The notes under the pieces were generated by a model that was given only the letters and a program-made list of their open reading frames with translations, had not been told where the DNA came from and made no database searches. Both the position numbers and the translations under genes were made by a program. A stretch of DNA of 64,000 bases from assembly GCA_011526365.1 (NCBI GenBank), contig WTIO01000065.1:47473-111472 (forward strand), given 5' to 3'. Source of the stretch: Flavobacteriales bacterium. GTDB lineage: Bacteria > Bacteroidota > Bacteroidia > Flavobacteriales > Flavobacteriaceae. Below are positions 39,525 to 49,335 of this stretch, piece by piece (position 1 is the first letter of the stretch; each line of letters opens with the position of its first letter).

Positions 39525-40835
39525 TTAAACAAAAATCATGTAATCAAATGTCTTAACACGTGCCTTTAGGTCATTCAAAAGACTGTAGAGACCAAAAAAA
39601 GTACGGTTGATATAGATAAAGTGTTTGGACCCACGATTGCCGTTCATTCTTCGCAATTCACTGTTTTGACTAAACTCTTGGCTAATCTGTGCAATACCGT
39701 CCCAAAAATCAGGGTCCCCAAAATCAAATTCCTTGTCGTGGAAAGGACGCGTAAACAATTCCATCATACGGTGAAACAGGGCGGTAAAAAATTCTACTTC
39801 CGCTGCACTGTCGGTGAGTAAAAGTATTTCTAAAGCTCGTAAACGCTCGTCAAAAGCCTTGGGGTCATTAAAAATTTCGGGCCGTGACATTTCAAAATAT
39901 GGAGTGTAAAAGGATTCGGGAATTTCTTTCATACAGCCAAAATCAATAGCTATAAGCTGTTGTTGGTCATCTACCAAGAAATTTCCAGGATGGGGGTCGG
40001 CATGCACTTTTCGCAAGCGGTGCATTTGAAACATATAGAAATCCCAAAGGGTTTGCCCAATTTTATCGTTGGCTTCTGAGGGTCCTGGAGCTGTTTCTAC
40101 ATATTCGGTAAGGTGTTGCCCCTCCATCCAATCCATGGTGAGCACCTTTTCGGCAGACCAATCGGGATAATATTTTGGAAAACGAATGTTGGGCAATTCG
40201 GCACAAGCTGCTGCTATTGCCTGACCTTGCGCTAGCTCAAGCGTGTAATTGGTTTCTTCCAACAACTTATCTTCTACCTCTTTAAAAAACTTATCGGTAT
40301 CAGAGCCTTTGAGGTTAAACATACGAATGGCGATGGGTTTCACCAAACTTAAGTCAGAGCCAATACTGTTTGCCACTCCTGGGTATTGAATTTTCACAGC
40401 AAGTTTTTTCCCATTCTTAGTTGCCTGATGGACTTGTCCTATACTGGCAGCATTTATAGATTGAGTGGCAAACGTATCGAAGAGGTCTTCTGGATTGGCT
40501 CCTAAATATTTTCGAACTAATTTTTTTACTAAAGGTCCCGAAAGTGGGGGAACCGAAAATTGCGACAAACTAAATTGCTCTACATAAGCACGAGGCAAAA
40601 GATTGCGCTCCATACTTAGCATTTGCGCCACCTTTAGGGCGCTGCCTTTAAGGCTTTTTAAACCTTCATAGATGTCTTTGGCGTTGTTTTCATCGAGAGC
40701 CGCTTTGTCCACCGTTCCCTTAACCGCTTTTTCTCCATAGTACTTAAGATAGTTTCCTCCTACCTTAAATCCAGTAGCAACAAGCTTAGAAGCACGTTCA
40801 ATTTTATTGGTGGGGATATAATCAAGTGTTTTCAT
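39525..40835 (-). CDS. ABC1/AarF/UbiB family atypical kinase
   Basis: LKGSALKVAQMLSME (KxGQ-like), LAVKIQYPG, HADPHPGNFLVDDQQQLIAIDFGCMKEIP. Confidence 0.94.
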   Translation of the reverse strand: MKTLDYIPTNKIERASKLVATGFKVGGNYLKYYGEKAVKGTVDKAALDENNAKDIYEGLKSLKGSALKVAQMLSMERNLLPRAYVEQFSLSQFSVPPLSGPLVKKLVRKYLGANPEDLFDTFATQSINAASIGQVHQATKNGKKLAVKIQYPGVANSIGSDLSLVKPIAIRMFNLKGSDTDKFFKEVEDKLLEETNYTLELAQGQAIAAACAELPNIRFPKYYPDWSAEKVLTMDWMEGQHLTEYVETAPGPSEANDKIGQTLWDFYMFQMHRLRKVHADPHPGNFLVDDQQQLIAIDFGCMKEIPESFYTPYFEMSRPEIFNDPKAFDERLRALEILLLTDSAAEVEFFTALFHRMMELFTRPFHDKEFDFGDPDFWDGIAQISQEFSQNSELRRMNGNRGSKHFIYINRTFFGLYSLLNDLKARVKTFDYMIFV

Positions 40836-40838
40836 CGG

Positions 40839-41480
40839 CTACACCAAGGTGGACTTTTCACTCCATAAAAACTTTCCAAAATCAATAAGCTTGTCCAAAG
40901 CACCATTGTCAAAAAGTGCAAAAACTGTTTGCACTGATTTTTCAATGGCAGCATCGGTTTTTTCAAAAGCTGCAGAACGATCGTTAATCCAAAACTTCAT
41001 AAGAAAAAGCAGCTGTACCCATGCGCCTTCTGCAAATGGCTGCACAGGGCGCTGTGCCCATTTGGAACGGTCGTCGTTGCCTTCTTCAATAAGTTCTGAA
41101 GCAAAGCCTTTAAAATGACGTCGCAATTCCTTGAGGGCCGTCATTTTAGTCATGGCATTTTTTTCTTCCTGTAGCGCAAATAACACATAGCTACGGTTGA
41201 GTAATAGCACCTCGAAAAAGGTGAAATAGAAGGCCAGTAATTTGTCTTTAGGAGTCCCTTTTTTAAAGATCTTGTCCTTGCCTAAAACATCCATGGCATT
41301 GGTGTAAAAGGCTGCCCATAGGTCGATGGCAATGGCATCTAAAGATCCGTAATGGGCATAAAACTCTTGTTCTTCAATAGCGGCAGCTTTACAAAAAGCA
41401 TAAACCGATTTTGGCTTTTCGCCCATTTCCAAGCAATGGGTGGTATACTTTTCTTGTAGGTGTTGTTTCGTTGTATTCAC
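40839..41480 (-). CDS. TetR-like transcriptional regulator
   Basis: N-terminal HTH-like GEKPKSVYAFCKAAAIEEQEFYAHYGSLDAIAIDLW, helical C-domain; 3 bp upstream of the ABC1 kinase. Confidence 0.72.
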   Translation of the reverse strand: MNTTKQHLQEKYTTHCLEMGEKPKSVYAFCKAAAIEEQEFYAHYGSLDAIAIDLWAAFYTNAMDVLGKDKIFKKGTPKDKLLAFYFTFFEVLLLNRSYVLFALQEEKNAMTKMTALKELRRHFKGFASELIEEGNDDRSKWAQRPVQPFAEGAWVQLLFLMKFWINDRSAAFEKTDAAIEKSVQTVFALFDNGALDKLIDFGKFLWSEKSTLV

Positions 41481-41498
41481 TTGTGGTTTATTTTACTA

Positions 41499-41506
41499 CA
41501 AAAATA
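41499..41506 (-). promoter_or_regulatory. -7 promoter element (TATTTTTG) for TetR-like gene
   Basis: TAnnTTTG 18 bp upstream of ATG 41480. Confidence 0.45.
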
Positions 41507-41566
41507 GTGTTTTGTTTAGTTATTTAGCCTAAATATTAAACAATAATTCTGTTAAAAAAATGTCAA

Positions 41567-41596
41567 TTTGTCACTTTGTTCACTTTGGTATCTTTT
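41567..41596 (+). promoter_or_regulatory. htpG promoter candidate: TTTG (41567-41570), 18 bp, TATCTTTT (41589-41596)
   Basis: Near match to TTTG-N19-21-TAnnTTTG. Confidence 0.4.
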
Positions 41597-41627
41597 TCGC
41601 TACTAGAACTAAAAAAAATATTTCAAC

Positions 41628-43508
41628 ATGGCAACAGGAAAAATTAATGTAGCAGTAGAAAACATTTTCCCACTGATTAAAAAGTTTTTATACAGTGATC
41701 ATGAAATCTTTTTACGTGAACTTATATCAAACGCCACCGATGCGTGTTCAAAATTACAACACCTCAGTAGTGTTGGCGAATACAAAGGCGAATTAGGGGA
41801 TTTGCAACTGGAAGTTAAGATTGACAAAAAAGCAAAGACCCTTCACATCATTGACAACGGGATTGGAATGACCGAGGAGGAAGTTCAAAAGTACATTAAT
41901 GAAGTTGCCTTTTCGGGTGCTGAAGAATTTTTAGAAAAATACAAAGACAGCACTAAGGATAGCGGTATTATAGGACATTTTGGCCTTGGTTTTTACTCTG
42001 CCTTTATGGTAGCGGATAAAGTGGAAATTTTTACAAAATCCTATAAGGACGCAGCGGCCGTACACTGGTCTTGTGACGGATCCCCTGCCTACACCCTAGA
42101 GCCTACCGACAAGTTGGAACGCGGTACCGAAATTGTCCTGCACATCACCAAAGACGATAAAGAATTTTTGGAAGAAGCACGTATCCGCGAACTACTGGTA
42201 AAGTACAATAAGTTTATGCCTGTGCCCATTAAATTTGGCACCAAGGAAGAATCGCTGCCCCTACCCGAAGATGCTCCTGAAGACGCTACTGCAGAAACGG
42301 TGACCGTGGACGACATCATTAACAACCCTTCACCGGCTTGGAACAAAAAGCCCGCAGATTTAAAAGAAGAGGATTACAAGGCTTTCTACAGAGAATTGTA
42401 CCCCATGCAGTTTGAAGAACCACTGTTCAACATTCACCTCAATGTAGATTATCCCTTCAACCTCACCGGTATTTTGTACTTCCCCAAACTCAACAACGAC
42501 CTCAATATTCAAAAGGATCGCATTCAGTTGTATCAAAATCAAGTGTTTGTAACTGACAATGTGGAAGGTATAGTACCAGAGTTTTTAACGCTACTTCGTG
42601 GGGTGATTGACTCCCCAGACATCCCGCTTAACGTATCGCGGAGTTATTTACAGGCCGATGGAGCAGTGAAAAAAATTAGCAATTACATTACCCGAAAAGT
42701 GGCCGACAAACTCAACAGTTTGTTTAAAAAGGACCGTGAGGCCTTTGAGGCAAAATGGAATGACATTAAGGTGGTTATAGAGTATGGCATGCTCAGCGAA
42801 GAAAAGTTTTTTGAAAAAGCTGACAAATTTGCACTCTACCCTACCACTGACGGCAGCTACTACACCTTCGAAGAACTCCAGGAGGCCATTAAAGATGCCC
42901 AAACCGATAAGGAAGACAAACTCGTGATTCTCTACGCTTCCGATGTGGAAGAACAACACAGCTACATTACCGCTGCCAAAGACAAAGGCTATCAGGTTTT
43001 ACTTCTTGATTCCCCTATTGTTAGTCATTTGATTCAGAAACTGGAAAGCAGTAAAGAAAACATCAGCTTTGCACGGGTAGATGGAGATGCTATTGAAAAT
43101 CTTATTAAAAAAGATACGCCCACCGTTTCTAAACTTTCTGAGGAAGAAAAGGAAAAACTAAAGCCCATGCTTGAAGACGTAATTCAAGACCAAAAGTACA
43201 GTGTACAGTTGGAGGCTATGGACAGTCAAGGAATGCCCTTTGTGTTAACACAGCCTGAGTTTATGCGTCGTATGAAAGACATGCAACAAACCGGAGGTGG
43301 CGGTATGATGGGAAATCTACCGGAAATGTACACCTTGTTGGTAAACACCAATCACGAATTGGTGGGGCAAATACTAAACACGCGTACTGCAAAAAAACGT
43401 GAGCGTTTAATTCGACAGGCGCTGGACTTGGCCAAATTATCTCAGAACCAGTTGAAAGGAGAGGCCCTTACGGCATTTATTCAACGAAGCATTGAGCTCA
43501 TCAAATAG
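41628..43508 (+). CDS. htpG: Molecular chaperone HtpG (Hsp90)
   Basis: FLRELISNATDACSKLQ, IDNGIGMTEEE, GHFGLGFYSAFMVADKV. Confidence 0.98.
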   Translation: MATGKINVAVENIFPLIKKFLYSDHEIFLRELISNATDACSKLQHLSSVGEYKGELGDLQLEVKIDKKAKTLHIIDNGIGMTEEEVQKYINEVAFSGAEEFLEKYKDSTKDSGIIGHFGLGFYSAFMVADKVEIFTKSYKDAAAVHWSCDGSPAYTLEPTDKLERGTEIVLHITKDDKEFLEEARIRELLVKYNKFMPVPIKFGTKEESLPLPEDAPEDATAETVTVDDIINNPSPAWNKKPADLKEEDYKAFYRELYPMQFEEPLFNIHLNVDYPFNLTGILYFPKLNNDLNIQKDRIQLYQNQVFVTDNVEGIVPEFLTLLRGVIDSPDIPLNVSRSYLQADGAVKKISNYITRKVADKLNSLFKKDREAFEAKWNDIKVVIEYGMLSEEKFFEKADKFALYPTTDGSYYTFEELQEAIKDAQTDKEDKLVILYASDVEEQHSYITAAKDKGYQVLLLDSPIVSHLIQKLESSKENISFARVDGDAIENLIKKDTPTVSKLSEEEKEKLKPMLEDVIQDQKYSVQLEAMDSQGMPFVLTQPEFMRRMKDMQQTGGGGMMGNLPEMYTLLVNTNHELVGQILNTRTAKKRERLIRQALDLAKLSQNQLKGEALTAFIQRSIELIK

Positions 43509-43585
43509 GCATATTTTTGCTTTAGGGGAAAGGATACTATCCATTTAATGGTTATCTTTAGGAGGAACGCATAAATCTTCTAACT

Positions 43586-44971
43586 ATGCAATGGTCCTCC
43601 TACACCGATGGTTTTTTTAATGTTTCAGCCAAAAATGGTTTCTTACCCGTTAAAGCTCCTTTACGACAACTCCCAGAGCGCTACGCTGTGTTACAGCAGC
43701 TCATAGATCAACTTCCCGTTGAAATTAGCCCAGGCCATGGGGGCTTGCTTGCAGAAAAAGGTGCTTTAACACAAGCGGTGGCTGCACTGCCCAACTACAA
43801 TGACGCCATAACAGCTGAAGAAGACGTTTTTGTGTTGCAGGCACTCTTTCGCGCATATGCCTTCTTAACCTCGGGCTACACCCTTGTACCTGCGCATTGG
43901 AGTTTTACTGCTAAAGGAAACTATGGAAAAGCGCGAACCCTACTCCCAAAAAATATTGCGCAGCCTTTTACCCAAGTTGCCAAAAAATTGGAGGTGTACC
44001 CCTGGATCGACTATCACTATGCCTATTCCCTTGGAAACTATTACAAAATTGATCCAAAAGGAGGCTTTAATTGGGAAAACCTTGGCATGTGTGTAAAATT
44101 TTCTGGGAAGGATGACGAACGGGGTTTTATTATGCTGCACGTGGATATCAATCAACACTCCCCACAGCTCATTGACGGTATCGCCCAACTTACCGCTGCA
44201 GAACACAAAGAACATCAAAACAAAAGCCTAGCATTAATCCGGGAGGCCATTACAAAGATGAACGAACGCCGGAAACTTATGTGGGGCGCTTCACGATGGA
44301 AACACTACAACGACTTTAGAGTATTTATAATGGGGATCAAAGGGAACGAAGACCTCTTTGGCGCGGGCTTGGTGTATGAAGGTGTTTCTGAAGTACCGCA
44401 GCAGTACCGCGGACAAACAGGTGCTCAAGACAATATTATTCCAACCCTTGATATACTCACGGGCATTAACAACACCTACGAAGAAAACGAGCTTACAGCA
44501 TATTTACTTGACCTGAGAAAATACCGCCCCAAATGCATTCAACGTTTTTTAGCAGATTTAAAAGCGACATTTCAAGATAAGTCCCTGCTGGAACGAATCA
44601 CCGAAATAAATAATACAGCTGGACTTCACATCCTATTTGACATCATAGATGAGGTGTACTTTTTCCGTAACGGGCATTGGCAGTTTGTTCAAAAATACAT
44701 CATGCACAATACCGCCTACCCCAAAGCAACGGGAGGAACTCCAATAGTGTCCTGGATCCCCAACCAAATTAAGGCTGTCATTCGCGCCATGGAAGCAGTG
44801 GTTGCCCAACTGCCAGAACAAGATGCCACTAGGGCTACATGCGTTGAAAAGATACGTACCTACAAAACCCTTTTAAACAAACAATTACAAGCACTAAATA
44901 TTGAAGGGTATAAACCTGAAGAAATTTATCAACTCAACAAAAAATACAATTTACTGGATGCAAGAGATTAA
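43586..44971 (+). CDS. Indoleamine 2,3-dioxygenase-like heme protein
   Basis: FIMGIKGNEDLFGAGLVYEGV, YRGQTGAQDNIIPTLDILTGI, LLDLRKYRPKCIQRFLADL, GHWQFVQKYI (candidate proximal His364), KATGGTPIVSW; same order as in eukaryotic IDO. Confidence 0.85.
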   Translation: MQWSSYTDGFFNVSAKNGFLPVKAPLRQLPERYAVLQQLIDQLPVEISPGHGGLLAEKGALTQAVAALPNYNDAITAEEDVFVLQALFRAYAFLTSGYTLVPAHWSFTAKGNYGKARTLLPKNIAQPFTQVAKKLEVYPWIDYHYAYSLGNYYKIDPKGGFNWENLGMCVKFSGKDDERGFIMLHVDINQHSPQLIDGIAQLTAAEHKEHQNKSLALIREAITKMNERRKLMWGASRWKHYNDFRVFIMGIKGNEDLFGAGLVYEGVSEVPQQYRGQTGAQDNIIPTLDILTGINNTYEENELTAYLLDLRKYRPKCIQRFLADLKATFQDKSLLERITEINNTAGLHILFDIIDEVYFFRNGHWQFVQKYIMHNTAYPKATGGTPIVSWIPNQIKAVIRAMEAVVAQLPEQDATRATCVEKIRTYKTLLNKQLQALNIEGYKPEEIYQLNKKYNLLDARD

Positions 44972-45578
44972 CTGGGACCCTAAACGGGAGCAACCCCTCG
45001 AACTTCCCGATGCTACGATTTATTATTACCCCAATTTTCTTTCCTCTTCCAACGCAACAGCGCTATTTCAAAAGCTGCATGATTCCATCCCTTGGCAACA
45101 CGACCCTATAACGGTTTTTGGAAAAACCTATATGCAACCCCGACTCACCTCCCTACACGGTACTACTGCAACTTCCTACGCCTACTCCGATGTTACCATG
45201 ACACCCCAGCCAATGACAGCAGAGCTCAATACTATTTTAACCGATATTCATGCGGTATACACCCATGAATTTAACGTGGTGTTGCTCAACCTCTACAGGG
45301 ACGGAAAGGACAGCAATGGTTGGCATGCTGACAATGAAAAAAGTTTAGGCCCAAAGCCTGTGATTGCTTCTGTAAGTTTGGGAGAGGAGCGCTTTTTTCA
45401 CTTCAAGCACCGCGACCATAAAAGAGAACGCTATAAACTGCGTTTGGCTCACGGCAGCTTATTGATTATGGCAGGCGCTATGCAAGAAAAGTGGCTGCAT
45501 CAAATTGCAAAAACCAACAGGCCCATTGGCCCACGGATTAATCTAACCTTTCGGAAACTTATTGGAACACCCGATTGA
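44958..45578 (+). CDS. AlkB-like Fe(II)/2-oxoglutarate-dependent dioxygenase
   Basis: LNLYRDGKDSNGWHADNEKSLGPKPVIASVSLGEERFFHFKHR, HGSLLIMAG, RINLTFRKL; start at 44958 preferred over 44901. Confidence 0.93.
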   Translation: MQEINWDPKREQPLELPDATIYYYPNFLSSSNATALFQKLHDSIPWQHDPITVFGKTYMQPRLTSLHGTTATSYAYSDVTMTPQPMTAELNTILTDIHAVYTHEFNVVLLNLYRDGKDSNGWHADNEKSLGPKPVIASVSLGEERFFHFKHRDHKRERYKLRLAHGSLLIMAGAMQEKWLHQIAKTNRPIGPRINLTFRKLIGTPD

Positions 45579-46323
45579 GGATTCCAGCAAGTCGAACACC
45601 TCCCTGAAGCAAACGTTCTTGAGCGGTAGCAAAGTATTTGTACCGATAGCGGTATTCCTTACTTCTCCCTTCCGGTAAATTGTCATACAATTCATCGGCG
45701 AGCAACTGAGATTCGCGTACCCACTGGAGCATAGGGTCTTGTTGCCACTGCTTTACTTGTCGTGCATTTGGTTTGGGAAGTTTTTCAGTAAGTTCAGCCG
45801 CACTCAGTTCGTAGCTGTTGATCATATCACTGTCCCACACGCGATGCAAATTGGTATTTCGGCCCCACCATTTGAGTTTTATATCATTCCCTCCCCGATT
45901 GTCGGGATGTCCTACATGCATGGGCTGATGCAAATCACCTACAAAATGAACGAGCAGCTTTAATGCTACCTGGCGTTCCTCATAAGAAGCCTGTTGATTT
46001 TGTAAGGTGCTGATACAATAGTTAATTCCAGTAACCAAATCCCCTTTGGGGTTGGCAGTGGCAGGGTCGTACTGTTTCCCTTTGGCAATATTGATATAGT
46101 GCCAGGTGTATAGGGAATCGTAGCGGGCGTCAGATTTTATATCATCGGCAAAATTAGACACATAGGTCAGTCGCTGCCCATCTAGTAATTTGTTTACGGC
46201 GCGTTTTGCCTTTTTACTCAAGTACTGCTCGGCTACACTTCCCACCACACGATGCCCCTTTTGTCCCCAGTCGGCGGTGTCAAAAACGAATAAATAAAAC
46301 AGTGAGAGAAAAAAATATTTCAT
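45559..46323 (-). CDS. Exported S1/P1 nuclease family protein
   Basis: DWGQKGHRVVGSVAEQYL, LLVHFVGDLHQPMHVGHPDNRGGNDIKLKWWG, NLHRVWDSDMI. Confidence 0.95.
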   Translation of the reverse strand: MKYFFLSLFYLFVFDTADWGQKGHRVVGSVAEQYLSKKAKRAVNKLLDGQRLTYVSNFADDIKSDARYDSLYTWHYINIAKGKQYDPATANPKGDLVTGINYCISTLQNQQASYEERQVALKLLVHFVGDLHQPMHVGHPDNRGGNDIKLKWWGRNTNLHRVWDSDMINSYELSAAELTEKLPKPNARQVKQWQQDPMLQWVRESQLLADELYDNLPEGRSKEYRYRYKYFATAQERLLQGGVRLAGILNRVFQ

Positions 46324-46373
46324 GGAATTAAACTTTTTTGTTTTAAAGGTATCTAAATACAGAATTGTATACC

Positions 46374-46381
46374 TACTTTTG
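46374..46381 (+). promoter_or_regulatory. -7 promoter element (TACTTTTG)
   Basis: TAnnTTTG upstream of the TTG start at 46398; the listed start 46365 would precede the promoter. Confidence 0.45.
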
Positions 46382-46397
46382 CAACCAAAAAATTATT

Positions 46398-48605
46398 TTG
46401 AAAAGGAATTCTTACTACTACATCTTTCTTGCGTTTTGTTCTTTTATTGCAACAGCCCAGCAGGACGATGCTGCCTATATGATTAAATCTACACAAGGGC
46501 AATTTAAAATTGATGGAGTAGCTGAAGAACCTGAGTGGGCTACTGCTATGACGGGAGGGGACTTTTGGCAGTACCGCCCTGTAGATTCCATTAAGGCCAT
46601 TAAACAAACCGAGTTTAAAATTCTCAATAGTGGGAAAGAATTGTACGTCCTCATTAAGGCCTATCACGACTCGCAAACCTTTGTTACCAATTCCTTAAAG
46701 CGAGATTTTTCGGGCTGGGGCATTGATAGTGTTACCATGTACTTTGATACATTTAGCGATGCAACAAACGCCTTTTTATTTGCCATTGATCCCAACGGGG
46801 TACAAACCGAAGGCTTGGTAGCCAACGGAAACAACAACTTTAGAGACGACCGCAACTATACCTGGGATGTAAAATGGGAAACAGCTTCCAAAATGTATGA
46901 GGACTATTACCTCATGGAAGCACGGATACCATTGGATTTCATCAACTTCCCCAAAGGTGCTGACAGCTGGCGGTTTAGCATCAACCGCAACAACACCCAC
47001 ACCAACGAGTACACCTCTTGGATTCGGGTGCCACAAAATCAAAGCCCCAGTTCCCTAGCTTTTATGCGTACGGTTCGTTTTGAGGATCCCCTAGGAAGCC
47101 CCAAACGCCCTGTTTCAATTATCCCTTTCATCAATTCCATTTCTAATTTCGATTTAGAAAATAACACCGATAGTTACAACTTTACCTATGGAGCAGATGC
47201 CAAAGTACCCATTGGCAATGGCTTAAACTTAGACCTTACCGTTAACCCCGATTTTTCACAAGTGGAAGTGGATGACCAAATTGTAAACCTTACCCGTTTT
47301 GAAATTTCACTCCCCGAAAAACGACAATTTTTCACCCAAAACCGAGACTTGTTTTCCAGTTTTGGCGAAACCCGAGATGCCGTTCCTTTTTTCTCCCGTA
47401 GAATTGGCGTAGCGCGAGATATTGATGGCAACACCATTCAAAATAAAATTATTGGCGGTGCCCGCTTAAGCGGAAAGCTCAACGAATCTTTGCGCTTGGG
47501 CTTCTTAAACATGATTACCGACAGGGATGTAGAAAACGAAATTGCTTCCTACAGCAACACAGTATTCACCCTACAACAACGAGTCTTTGATCGTTCTAAC
47601 ATCAGTGCCTTTTTTATCAATAGAAACACCACCGATGACTACGACTTTTTAAATGGCACCCTGAAAAACAACAACGTTTTTGGAGTGGAATACAACCTGG
47701 CTTCAAAAAGTAATGTGTGGACTGGAAAAACCTTTATTCACAAGTCCAACTCCTTAGAAAAAGAAAAGGATTACAGTGCGGGGTTTGTGTTGCAGCGCAA
47801 CACTCGAAAAAACCGATTTGGCATTAAAAATGTGTATGTAGGAGATAATTTTGAATCACAATTAGGCTTCTACCGCAGAATTGGATTTAATAAATTTGAA
47901 CCCAGTTATACGTATAGAATCTTCCCCAGAAAGAACGCCATTGTTAACCGCTACGAATTCCGACAGCGACAAATTTATGTGTACAACAGCTTTTTAGATT
48001 GGGAAGTTTCCGACCGCTGGTCCCTCACCTCTTTTGAAATCCGTTTTCAAAATCAAAGCAACCTAGAATTTCAAACTACCGATCGAAAGATCTATTTATT
48101 TGAGGATTTTGACCCCTCAAGAAGCGGAAATGGCTTGAGTTTACCTGGAGAAAATGAATACCGGTATCGCGACTATGAAATCAATTACCGCTCCGACCCA
48201 AGGAAGGATTTTAGGTTGAGTTTGCGCTCGAGCTTTGGCCCTTTTTACACTGGAGAGAAAATTTCAATTCGCAATGAAATCACCTTCCGAAAGCAGCCTT
48301 TTTTAAACGCAAGTTTACTCATCAACTACAACGATATCCGATTGCCTGAGCCTTTTGCCTCGGGAACTTTATGGCTAATTGCACCTAAAGTGGAATACAC
48401 CTTTACCAAAAATTTATTTTGGACCACACTTACCCAATTCAACTCCCAATCGGAAAGTTTTGGGATTAACTCCCGCCTGCAATGGCGTTTTGCCCCACTT
48501 TCTGATTTATTTTTGGTGTATAATGACAATTATTTTACCACAGACGGTTTGATTCCGCGTCTACGTTCCATAAATTTGAAGCTTACGTATTGGCTTAATA
48601 TCTAA
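46398..48605 (+). CDS. DUF5916-type outer-membrane protein with N-terminal CBM9-like domain, probable TTG start
   Basis: (L)KRNSYYYIFLAFCSFIATAQQ signal; IDGVAEEPEWATA; DLTVNPDFSQVEVDDQIVNLTRFEISLPEKRQFFTQNRDLF; C-terminal alternating beta strands. Confidence 0.87.
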   Translation: MKRNSYYYIFLAFCSFIATAQQDDAAYMIKSTQGQFKIDGVAEEPEWATAMTGGDFWQYRPVDSIKAIKQTEFKILNSGKELYVLIKAYHDSQTFVTNSLKRDFSGWGIDSVTMYFDTFSDATNAFLFAIDPNGVQTEGLVANGNNNFRDDRNYTWDVKWETASKMYEDYYLMEARIPLDFINFPKGADSWRFSINRNNTHTNEYTSWIRVPQNQSPSSLAFMRTVRFEDPLGSPKRPVSIIPFINSISNFDLENNTDSYNFTYGADAKVPIGNGLNLDLTVNPDFSQVEVDDQIVNLTRFEISLPEKRQFFTQNRDLFSSFGETRDAVPFFSRRIGVARDIDGNTIQNKIIGGARLSGKLNESLRLGFLNMITDRDVENEIASYSNTVFTLQQRVFDRSNISAFFINRNTTDDYDFLNGTLKNNNVFGVEYNLASKSNVWTGKTFIHKSNSLEKEKDYSAGFVLQRNTRKNRFGIKNVYVGDNFESQLGFYRRIGFNKFEPSYTYRIFPRKNAIVNRYEFRQRQIYVYNSFLDWEVSDRWSLTSFEIRFQNQSNLEFQTTDRKIYLFEDFDPSRSGNGLSLPGENEYRYRDYEINYRSDPRKDFRLSLRSSFGPFYTGEKISIRNEITFRKQPFLNASLLINYNDIRLPEPFASGTLWLIAPKVEYTFTKNLFWTTLTQFNSQSESFGINSRLQWRFAPLSDLFLVYNDNYFTTDGLIPRLRSINLKLTYWLNI

Positions 48606-48609
48606 TAGT

Positions 48610-49335
48610 ATGAGAATTGCAGTTATTTTCACCTTCGGCTTGGCGTTTTTGCTCACCCAATGTGCAGGGCCTTCAACCCCAAAACCCAACGAAATGCTTG
48701 TTGAAGGAAGTGTGGACGGCCTTAGAAAAGGAACATTATACCTTCAAACAGTAGCCGATTCGGTACTGGTGAATTTAGACTCCACCACCATTAAGGGTAC
48801 ACCAACGTTTAGTTTACGCACCGCACTAGAAGAGCCCCAGGTGTTTTATTTGTATTTGGACAAGGAAGATAACGACACCCTCAACGACCGTATTTTATTT
48901 TTTGGTGCCCCAGGAAAAATTACCATCAACACCCTTTTAAACACCTATGAAAGTAGTGCGAAAATTGAAGGGTCTGTAAACAACGACCTACTCACGGCAT
49001 ACAAGTCTACCGTGTTTAAATTCAATGCGCAAAACCTCGAACTGGTAAAGCAGTATTTGGATGCACAAAAACGCGGTGCGCTTGAAGAAGCCAAAGCACT
49101 GGAAGTGAAAATGGATCAATTGCTCAAACGGCGCTACCTCTATGCACTTAATTTTGCAAAATCAAATGCCAATCAGGAAGTGGCCCCCTACATACTATAC
49201 ACTGAAGCTTATGATGCTACCTTGAGTTTACTAGACACGGTGATTAAGGATTTTACCCCTAAAGTGAAAAACTCGCGCTACGGAAAGCAGTTAGAGGACT
49301 ACTTGGCAAAACGTCGCGCCACAGAGAATAACTAG
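48610..49335 (+). CDS. DUF4369-like lipoprotein
   Basis: Lipobox LLTQC; VEGSVDGLRKGTLYLQTVADSVLVNLDST. Confidence 0.78.
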   Translation: MRIAVIFTFGLAFLLTQCAGPSTPKPNEMLVEGSVDGLRKGTLYLQTVADSVLVNLDSTTIKGTPTFSLRTALEEPQVFYLYLDKEDNDTLNDRILFFGAPGKITINTLLNTYESSAKIEGSVNNDLLTAYKSTVFKFNAQNLELVKQYLDAQKRGALEEAKALEVKMDQLLKRRYLYALNFAKSNANQEVAPYILYTEAYDATLSLLDTVIKDFTPKVKNSRYGKQLEDYLAKRRATENN

